From Hippasteria phrygiana (Eukaryota; Echinodermata; Asteroidea; Valvatida; Goniasteridae): a stretch of DNA of 64,000 nt. Position 1 is the first letter of the stretch; the number at the start of each line of letters is the position of its first letter. This document shows, piece after piece, positions 56,050-64,000 of the stretch. The notes under the pieces were generated by a model, which was not told the DNA's origin, did no database searches, and saw only the letters and a list, made by a program, of their open reading frames with translations. The stretch covers positions 1,543,001-1,607,000 of the forward strand of contig JAZGUH010000378.1 in the NCBI GenBank assembly GCA_037893225.1, given 5' to 3'. Made by a program: the position numbers and the translations under genes.

Positions 56050-59000
56050 TTTCTTGAATGTATGAAATTCTTTATATACGGGCTAACTTTCAAAACAAAA
56101 TCAGGACTTTAGACGGACGGAGAATTTCGTTAGGATATGGGTTATCGAGTTCATCGAGTCGTTTTATTCGGACCTGTGACCTGTATATGACTCGTTTGCG
56201 TAGGAGCGTCTGGTGACAGTTAGAACTGAGTTTTATTTTCGGAAAACGAGACATTTATTTTTGAACTGTCGTCGGTTAATTATTTGTGGTCTTATATTCC
56301 CATATTTTCGCGACCGGAGCCAGTTTGTGTCATCCCCGCTGTTTTACTCTCTCTTCGGCTGTTTTGGAGGTGAATTCGCCCCGTGTTCCAGCTCGTCAAA
56401 GAACTGTATTTGCTCGTGTAACCGAATGGTTTTTGTTCTATTTATTTAAATATTATGATGGTGGAATATGGGAGATAAGCACCCAAACCCCAGATAAATA
56501 TCAGGAAACAGAGATGCAGATTATTATAAGCAGGAATGAGAGACTTGATTTACAAAAATATAGAGATGATTTTATTCCATTTCAATTCCATTTGTATTTC
56601 AGTCTGGAAATCTATCTCACTTGGCACATATGCACAAAATAGAAAAACGACAGTCAATACGGTTTGACAATAAGGCTTGGGGTGCTTTGGCAAGCACAGG
56701 AAGAATGCTCAGCCACTGGTGTACATCAGTAAAAGTGCGATAACATCCACTGTAAACAAACCAATCCAAATACAATAATTCTACACTCATTTCATAAATA
56801 TCGATGCAAACAGCGATATAAAATTTACAATTTGTGAGTTTTGGCAAGAAAATCTATTTTACGGCAACTGACTTAGTTCCGATTATAATAGTGATTAAGG
56901 TTAACAAGATTTGATGGTTATTCTTGTCGCTTAGAAAAATCGTATATTAAATTAATATTCATATGAAAATGTATAAATGAAAAAGCCATAAAACACTGAT
57001 GCATTTCATTCACCTAGCATTGTTGAAAAATGCATAACTACGGTTAAAATTCCAAAAATATGGTTAACATTAAGATTGTCAGGTTGCAAAAGTCATTTCG
57101 GAATGATAAAATCCGATTTCAGGATCAAATAATCTTTCGAAAAGCTAGGAAACGTCTCGCCTAGATTCATGGTATTAGGAAAGTGTCTAGAGAAAACTCT
57201 ACCCTGGACACCATTTCTGCACGTAAAATATGTCACATGTTCAATCTTAAACAAAATTATAAATTAACAAAGGGTACTCACTCACCAAGTGTACACTGCC
57301 ATTGCCAACGTCCTCAATATTGATGAATTGCCACCCGGCAAAAGTCGGGAGCAAAAGATATTTATAATAAATTTCAGCCGTCTGGTTATAATTCAAAATG
57401 AACGAAGCACTGTACTAATTGCAGCGTACTTGCAGGCAAAAATGTGTATAAAACGTGCAGCTAGCACACCGTTCTGACAACTGTCAACACTGCGGGCTTT
57501 ACAGCAGGAAAAAGCAAAGCTCTACCGCAAGGAGCAGCATATATATTGAAGAAAACAAAGGCCTATTCAAAAGCTGTGAACATACGATACGGTTATGTAA
57601 TCGCGATAAAAGGTGTGAACTGGTGATTTAGAATACTGAAATTACGTTCGTGCAATGCTGCAGTGGCGTGACACGTATGAGAGAGGGCGCACTAGAGCAT
57701 TATATAGAGGGCGCACTAATGGCAATAACAAAATAATGTACATGGAGTAAGTGACAGTTGACGAAATGTCGACTGGTCACACTCGCATTATTGGAGTCGT
57801 CCTCGTCCGTTGCTGGTGCCCAAGTCGTCCAAGTCCTTGCCCAAGTTCTAGCCCATTGCAGAGCTGCCCAAGTCATCTGAGCCCTCACCTATATAAGTCC
57901 TCGCCCGTAAGATCTTTTAAGTTATATATTGTATAAGATCTTTTCTTAATTCTACACTTGTTAACCCTGAAAGCAACTTACAAAAAATATATACACGATG
58001 ACACAAAGGCACTGCAGCGGAAGTATTATTGTATTACGGGTAAGGCCAGCCAGGAGTACCCTGATGCTATTTCTGGGTCAGACACCATCCTATTGCCATT
58101 CAGAAACGTGGGCAATGACAGAATGATTGATTGCTTTGGCGGTCTGCCCGGGGGGGGGGGGGGGGGGGGGGGGGAACCCTTTGTGTATATCCGACCACAA
58201 AGGCATTATATAACACACGCTTGGATGGGGCTTAGCCAAACGCATGCCAGAGGGCTTACTTTCTCAGGGCTGGCATGTCCGGTGTGTGACCTCTGTGTTA
58301 AATTTGATTGCACAGTCTCCAACTATGGCTTTCGACTCGAGTTTAAAACAGAATTTAGCAATATTGGCCCAAAGATGTTTTAGTACTTAAAAAAGTACTA
58401 AAAAACTACTAGTGCCGTAGTTGCTCCGAGGATTAAACCCGGTTGATCCCCGAATATTCTCATTATTAAATCACATTTTTGTTTTGTTCTTTATATCAGT
58501 GTGATCTTGTTTGATTTCTTTGTTGCATCTGAGAAAATTCAGGCTTTTTCTAGTAATTTATATTAACGGATAGTCTTGAGATTTTTAGATCGTAACACCT
58601 GTGCATATATATACACGTTCAGTTGATGCATTTGTTTGTTTGAATATTTATTATTTAATCGTTTCTGTAAATATACAACAACAAAATTCCAAACCAAATT
58701 TTAAAATATATAGTGATTAAAGAAAATAATTATAACAAGTTTGAGATTTTACTTTTTCATAAGTTTATTTCTCAAAATGCGATTTTCATAACATTTTAGC
58801 CTCGTGCGTTATGTGCACTGTGGCCACTCCTTGGGATTTTTCCCAAGATCTTGGGAATTTTGGTGGGAAAAATATGGATTGCACATGCGGAAAGTGCTTA
58901 TTGCGCCGTGTTTTTCCATCGCCTTAGGAATTCTTGGGAATTTTACTGGATGAATCTTGGGAATTTGATGAGTGTCCACGCTGCATTTGTGTATTTTGTA

Positions 59001-59246
59001 CCGCGTGAATTTCCATCGAGATATTTATTGTGCGAAGTCACACACTGATACTAGAATATGAACTTTCAAACTCTGGAGTAAAAGGTAGGGTCGTGTTAGT
59101 GCATTACAAATAACAAAATAAAGATGGAAACGAGATTGGAACGAATCAACCAGCGAAATCATTTCGAGTTTTGGGATAAAATTGAAAAAGAAAAACAAAA
59201 ATTAGGGGCGGGCGGTCGAGGACAACCAAACAATTTTTGTTTTGGC
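56050..59246. other. Intergenic DNA, no gene recognised
   Basis: No domain-bearing ORF. A 25-base G tract lies at 58150-58174. Near 58830-58965 the words 'cttgggaattt' recur in both orientations, possibly a small inverted-repeat element. Confidence 0.4.
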
Positions 59247-59589
59247 CCTATAATTAATGTAAACCTGTTTAGGCGACATATACATGTAGGCGCCACTTAT
59301 TTAATCCTACCAAGGTGATCTGAGTTATAATAAATTATTACTCCAATTAAACATCGAGTCTGAGTGCTGTATATTGTAGAGACATCAGACTCTAGTCCCA
59401 TCCCCTTCCCCTGTGCCCACCTAAGTACAACCCATAGTGTGTAGTTCAACCCCGGTCTGTGGATGAAAGCAGCTGCGAGCGCCTGGCGGTTGACTGCCCC
59501 AAAACGGACCTGTTCCCCTGGCCTTCTCTACAGCCGCTCGTCAGGTCGGCCGAGGGCAAGCCAAGGCACCGTCGATCGAGACCGCCACA
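59247..59589 (+). repeat. 5'-truncated LTR fragment of the Ty3/gypsy family
   Basis: About 343 bp matching the right half of the 38008 LTR from 'ttaatgtaaacctgtttagg' to 'gagaccgccaca'. The left half is absent. It lies just downstream of the CNB-domain gene. Confidence 0.88.
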
Positions 59590-59702
59590 GTAGTTTATGG
59601 CCCAATTGGTGGGCGCCTGCAAGCCAAGCGTCTGTTTAATAGGCCTGACTCCTCAACATGTGTTTCCTTTTTACACTGCCAAAGATGGGTAGTCTTTATA
59701 GT

Positions 59703-59852
59703 TTATAATAAGTGGCTAAGTTTATTCAGTGCCGCTCTCTGAGTCTTCAGTTTGTTCACGGTCTTCCGGAGAGTATCGTCTCGATAGTGTTTCCAAGACA
59801 GCTCTTTCTCGAAGTTGAATTGGAGTTCGTCCACGCTACCATAGGGTGTCAC
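59703..59852 (-). CDS. CNB-domain gene, terminal exon
   Basis: Acceptor TTCTTGACAG|GTGACACC, 49 codons and TAA. Lysine-rich amphipathic C-terminus ('TLRKTVNKLKTQRAALNKL'). Confidence 0.62.
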   Translation of the reverse strand: MTPYGSVDELQFNFEKELSWKHYRDDTLRKTVNKLKTQRAALNKLSHLL

Positions 59853-61415
59853 CTGTCAAGAATAACGACAGACATTTTTTAGAGTAAGAAATCAGGTTAA
59901 TAATATTGTCATCGTCATCTTCTTGTTTTGGTATATATTTGTCTTTTCCAATGAATACATTTAAGGAAATTCCTCCTGTCTGTTGGCATCGTCGTTACCT
60001 TCGTCATCGTCATTGAGTGTCATTGGCACTGATCATGATCGTCGCCATCCCCACCATGCCACTATGAACCATCGTCACATTCATCATCGTCAACGTCCTC
60101 TTCAGCTTTCCATTGTCGTCGCCGTCGTCGCCGTTGTCGTCATCGCCACCATCATCATCATCGTCATCCCCGTCATCGTGCATCGTCATCATAATCATTA
60201 TCAATGTCATCATCGCCGCCGTTGTCGTGATCACCGTGATCACTGTCACCGTCGTCATCCTCATCCTCGTCGTCGTCATTCAACACGTTTACATTTAACT
60301 GTCGTTTTTCATAAATACTTTTCTATTGTTAGGTTACTCGTGGTTTTGCATGCATGTCTTATTTGGGGCCAAATTTGAGGCTACATTGCTTCATATCGAT
60401 TTTTAGCCAAGACTTTTCATTTTTACGGAAAAGTAGCCACATTTTGATCTTATATCTTTAAAAAGGCAAAAATGAAAATCAACAGTTAAATATGAACGTG
60501 TTATTCCCAATCATCATCATCTTCAACATCCAGCCAAACCATAAAGCCACTGACCGAAAGCCTGAGTTGGTGAATAAGATGCTCGGGCGCATGCTCCAGG
60601 AAAAACTGCTTCGACAGAACCACACACTCGGCCCCGTTACTTATAAGGCTTAAACTAGGCTGATCACTGAACATCAACTCCGCTAATCCCTGTCAATCAA
60701 TAAAATATTAATGTCGTCTTTAAACTCTGATTAAAATATGACGTAAATTAACTTTCTTCGAGTAAAGAACGAGTGGTTTTACTTTCTCATTTTGAAAATT
60801 CGAGAGTCATGTACAAATACTTACAAACGCTCCTCCTTTCACAAGAATGTTTACACAGACAAATGCAGGCGCAGAATCACAATTGCTCTTTGAAAGTAGC
60901 TTGACCTAAAAAATAAGAAAACAACCGTAAAAGAAAAGAAAAAGTCACAAGATTATTTGGATTAAAAGGATCTTATCATTTCGTTTTAAAAACGCGATTT
61001 TGAATTTGTTGGGGGCGTGGCAAAAAATGCGCGGTAGGCTGTGTGCATATAGTGCTCGGGGGGTGGGGGTGGGGGGGGGGGGGGGTGTTGCAGGGGGTGG
61101 CAAGGCTGAAAAGGCTTTTCTTACCCGAGGAGGGTTTAGGTCATCTGCAAATGTGCGACGTGGTCCGTAATGTGACCTTTGACGTTCATCTGATGCAAAA
61201 CAAACAAAATAACGCAATGACAAAATTGCATAGGCTCTTCTTCGATTCAACTCGGTGGCATGCAACGTTGATTGTTTTCCCAAATGTATTAAAGTATAAA
61301 TACTTAAAAATAAAAGAAATAGTTGTTGAACCAATGGTTACCCGTTCCCCTCATAACAGAATGAGCACGCTTCTTTATGTTGCATATACATACCTATAGA
61401 TTCCACTGTGTCACC
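59703..61415 (-). CDS. Cyclic-nucleotide-binding-domain protein, 3' part of gene (five exons)
   Basis: Exons on the minus strand: 61394-61415 (22 nt), 61125-61189, 60825-60905, 60555-60689 and 59703-59852 (stop TAA). All are GT-AG with agreeing phases (0/1, 1/0, then 0). The joined peptide reads 'GDTVESI', 'ERQRSHYGPRRTFADD', 'VKLLSKSNCDSAPAFVCVNI', 'GLAELMFSDQPSLSLIS', then 'VTPYGSVDELQFNFEKELSW'. The beta-roll pattern and 'GLAELMF..PSLSL' look like the C-terminal half of a cyclic nucleotide-binding domain, closest in memory to CNBD2-type proteins. The Arg expected in the phosphate-binding cassette is Ser here, so nucleotide binding is doubtful. Upstream exons were not found; they may lie right of the window or be missed. 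A minus-strand ATTAAA at 59635-59640 may be the poly(A) signal. Confidence 0.58.
59915..60290. repeat. Imperfect (CAT/CGT) trinucleotide microsatellite
   Basis: Rich in catcgtcatc-type triplets, in the last intron to 3' side of the CNB-domain gene. ORFs here are low-complexity artefacts. Confidence 0.85.
60555..60689 (-). CDS. CNB-domain gene, exon with degenerate phosphate-binding cassette
   Basis: Acceptor TTGATTGACAG, donor CTTTCG|GTCAGT, 45 codons, phase 0 at both ends. Starts GLAELMFSDQPSLSLI. Confidence 0.65.
60825..60905 (-). CDS. CNB-domain gene, 81-bp exon
   Basis: Acceptor TATTTTTTAG, donor GCGTTT|GTAAGT, 27 codons beginning VKLLSKSNCDSAPAF, phase 0. Confidence 0.63.
61125..61189 (-). 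CDS. CNB-domain gene, 65-bp exon
   Basis: Acceptor TTGCATCAG|ATGAACG, donor CCTCGG|GTAAGA. Encodes ERQRSHYGPRRTFADDLNPP plus one Arg; entry phase 1, exit phase 0. Confidence 0.6.
61394..61415 (-). CDS. CNB-domain gene, 22-nt micro-exon
   Basis: Acceptor ATTTATTTTCAG|GGTGAC and donor TATAG|GTATGT enclose 22 bases encoding GDTVESI and the first base of Asp. Phase matches the next exon. Confidence 0.5.
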
Positions 61416-61574
61416 CTGAAAATAAATTTAAAAATATTAATAAAAACATTGTGAAAACGTGGGATTTAAAGACCAACTAAAACGCCAATTTTTGTTGTTG
61501 ACTTTTTGGACTTATCTGATAGTTTATGCCTCCCCAAAACTAATGTAACAAGTTTCATAATTCTGAAAAAAAAA

Positions 61575-63100
61575 AATGTTTTTGAGCCTTTTCCTTCTTA
61601 GACTTGAAATCAAGTCGGTAATTGGTCGGCTTTAGTCCGCCTGCGGCGCCGGCCGCGTATACAACGCATTTCCCGCGTTACGTACGTGTAGCGCGCGGTA
61701 TAATAACATAATGGGAACGTTCTGGGCAACCTCGGCCCCAAAATATACTGCCAATTACCGACTTGAACAATCTGCAACTTTCGTGTGCACAAGACACCAT
61801 GCCTGCTACCGAATTTGGACGGAGCACTCTTATTGGCTAAGAATCTAGAAAATATGAATATGTATTTATGGTGCAGTTTGATTGGTTAAGAATAAGAGAA
61901 TATGAATATCCATTCAATGCTAACAGCATACAGTGCAGTCGTACAGCTCCAGCCAGGTATCTGGGTCACGCGCGCGTGAGCGCTGCAGATCGAGTTACAT
62001 TTACAACAGGCGCGCCGCTCATTCTTTGAAAGGGTGTGACGTTAATCCTAGTAGTTCTGTTTCCGTTATAATATTGGTCCTTTTTATTAACAAGACAGTC
62101 ATAAAATGATTTAGACTATCTATAAATTTAGTACTCTTTAGTTTAATATTACAAAGGGAATATGCAGTATTAAAAAGACCCACTGATCGTGAAAAAGATA
62201 GCCCTATGTATATAATGGATGATTCCTATTATGCCAGATGAGCTGCCATTGGCCCTCTCTATGGAAACGTTATGCATATGCAGTGGCTTGCCGCATGTAT
62301 GAATATCAGCCCGGAGACATAGTGGTCAAGTCGTTAAAGGGACACATTGCCTTCAAATGGCATGAAATTTTGCTGTTTGGAAATGTTCCTTATCTTTTAT
62401 AAGAGTTGTTCATGCAAAAAAACACGTATAATGTGTTGTAATTAGTGAGTAGTAATTACAAAACAAAAAATTGGCCGCTTACCCCTGACATCTGACCCGC
62501 GAAACATAGACTTATTTCCAGTACTAAATACCACCGTCTAAATAATGCGCAAAATACGCTGTAAGAGTCTTTAGGCTGGCGCCGCAGCCAGTGGCCTTGT
62601 GAACCTATCAGATGATCGCCAGGTACAATTCTCTACCTCGCGATCGCCAGTGCATGCTGCGCCGTGTGCCACAGTACATGAAAATGGATCAACAGAACGT
62701 ACTTCAACCAGATGCGACTGGAAATACGACTGGTGAACACGGTCCGCCATTTTGTGGAGTCAAAAATTTGGTTCTACAAAATGGCGGACCGTTATTTGTC
62801 ACGAAATTTAACAAAAACCACGCAATTTGAAGGGATAGTTATGTGAATCTTTATATTCTACTTTTAAAATAGCTTACCAACCATATCCATTTCAGTTTTA
62901 TAGCCCAAATCGCAAAATCCAAAGCAATGTGTCCCTTTAAGGCTGGGCATGTCGGATCGCAGGAATGTTGAACGCCTTGCATGGGTATCATAAGCATAAT
63001 GGCTCAGCGCTGGTTCATTGCGGTGGCGCCTGCGGACAAAGACTACAGTTTTTAACGACTTGATTTCAAGTCTATTTTCTTCTGAGCCACTTTGACTCGA
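61575..63100. mobile_element. Possible composite element bounded by TAGACTTGAAATCAAGTCG
   Basis: TAGACTTGAAATCAAGTCG at about 61600 and its inverse at about 63063 face each other 1.45 kb apart, with the TTAA element nested inside. The motif is itself a palindrome, so pairing could be accidental. No ORF of meaning lies inside. Confidence 0.35.
62338..62936. mobile_element. 599-bp TTAA-flanked non-autonomous transposon, second copy
   Basis: AGGGACACATTGCC...GCAATGTGTCCCT, flanked by TTAA at 62334-62337 and 62937-62940. It is in opposite orientation to and highly similar to 10771-11373. Confidence 0.88.
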
Positions 63101-63538
63101 TTAAGAAAAGGCCGAGGTCAACTGCGTGCCGTATCGCGCGAGTATTGACGTATACGTGTAGAAACATATGACGTCACTGTACTATACGACAATGTTTTAC
63201 GTAGAGTCTGTAAGTATTTTTTTGTCTTAGGCTAGTATTACTTGCTGTGCTTTTTGCACATGATTCAGGTGTAACACTACGGTAAACATATTTTAAAGTG
63301 TTGACATCTTTGTGAGACACATTTAGAATTTGGGTTGTAGGCTTGTTCTTGCTGAAAAGCTAGTTATGATTCATACTTTCCTTTGTTTGCAGTCGGCTTT
63401 TATTGGGACCTGCGCGGTGAGTTGTGTGTGAGCTGATGCTATACTCTAGTCTGGCGACTTTGCTTATGCAGCCCTCTTAAGGACCCGCACCTTCTCAGAA
63501 CTATACACACAATTTCTGTTATAAGGTACCAGACTCAA

Positions 63539-63979
63539 TCACATGCAGCGCATGCGGTACCGTGCGTGTACAATGCATGTTGAGTCAAGCGAGCGTGGAC
63601 AGGGGAGACGGCCGGAGCTCTGGCTGCTCGAGCCGGCAATCGCAGGGAACGTCGTCGTGGTCTCGTGCGCGTGAGTCCGGGACAGGATTGGAATGCTCGG
63701 TGCCTTTAGAGTTGGAATGGCTCCAGCCTTCAAACGGAATTGTGCCTTCAAACCCAGCTGAGTTTTCATACTAACACTATCATCAATACAGTCATTGGCG
63801 AAATGTTCTGCACATATTTTCGACCATTTCGACAGCCCAAAATCAGATATTGTATTGTCTACAAAGCGGATCCACTGTCGCCTTTGAACTCCATTCAGCA
63901 TTGGGAATCGCAGTAAGGTTAGGTCAGGGTTTTTGTCGCTGTTCCTCGTGCAACCAACAACTACACACGATCGAGGCAT
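63539..63979 (-). CDS. THAP-type zinc-finger protein (first exon or short ORF)
   Basis: 146 codons starting MPRSCVVVGC. The N-terminal about 92 residues fit the THAP C2CH DNA-binding domain: CVVVGC (C-x4-C), 'LLRFP', 'RRQWIRFV', 'KICAEHF' (C-x2-H) and the closing 'LKAGAIPTL', equivalent to the AVPTIF box. The C-terminal 50 residues are Ser/Thr-rich with no domain. THAP proteins are either host chromatin/transcription factors or transposases of P-like elements; no transposase catalytic part is visible downstream. The true gene may splice out of this ORF to exons left of it, which I did not find. Confidence 0.75.
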   Translation of the reverse strand: MPRSCVVVGCTRNSDKNPDLTLLRFPMLNGVQRRQWIRFVDNTISDFGLSKWSKICAEHFANDCIDDSVSMKTQLGLKAQFRLKAGAIPTLKAPSIPILSRTHAHETTTTFPAIAGSSSQSSGRLPCPRSLDSTCIVHARYRMRCM

Positions 63980-64000
63980 AATGATTATCTCAGAACCATG

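Noticed and set aside
57958..58383. 141-codon ORF
   Set aside because: It reads through a 25-base G tract as poly-Gly and shows no recognisable domain or splice context.
59983..60378. His-rich 131-codon ORF
   Set aside because: It is a translation of the CAT/CGT trinucleotide repeat inside an intron or flank of the CNB-domain gene.

Overview
The window is metazoan nuclear DNA. Short coding exons have GT/AG boundaries and matching phases, and they are separated by kilobase introns packed with inverted-repeat elements, tRNA-derived SINEs, minisatellites and Ty3/gypsy retrotransposons. The element types suggest a marine invertebrate, possibly an echinoderm or another non-vertebrate deuterostome. 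That is inference; nothing here fixes the species.

Layout. 1-4.4 kb: the edge of a large virus-like DNA transposon (Polinton/adintovirus-like). It has a family B DNA polymerase with an inserted endonuclease-VII-type zinc motif, and a convergent ORF resembling the C-terminus of a virion-type protein. 4.4-16.9 kb: gene-free DNA with foldback and inverted-repeat elements, several nested in one another.

17.0-34.1 kb: one host gene on the minus strand, read here as seven exons encoding about 603 residues. I identify it as PPP4R2, the regulatory subunit 2 of protein phosphatase 4. All exon phases agree. Exon 5 carries a 24-unit hexapeptide repeat, the introns hold most of a family of TTAA-flanked elements with telomere-like ends, and exon 1 with its upstream region is tandemly duplicated.

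34.1-38.0 kb: a SINE, small inverted-repeat elements and a frameshifted transposase relic. 38.0-46.9 kb: a nearly intact Ty3/gypsy element with two LTRs, a tRNA-Leu-type primer site, gag, pol with one in-frame stop in the protease, and an extra ORF encoding a C2H2 zinc-finger protein where env would lie. 47.5-53.3 kb: a decayed, 3'-truncated relative. 53.6-56.4 kb: a relic of a different gypsy lineage interrupted by a solo LTR.

59.7-61.4 kb: five terminal exons (minus strand) of a cyclic-nucleotide-binding-domain protein, including a 22-nt micro-exon. 63.5-64.0 kb: a THAP zinc-finger ORF. There is no operon logic. The host genes are PPP4R2, the CNB-domain gene and perhaps the THAP gene; most of the rest is mobile-element sequence of several ages.
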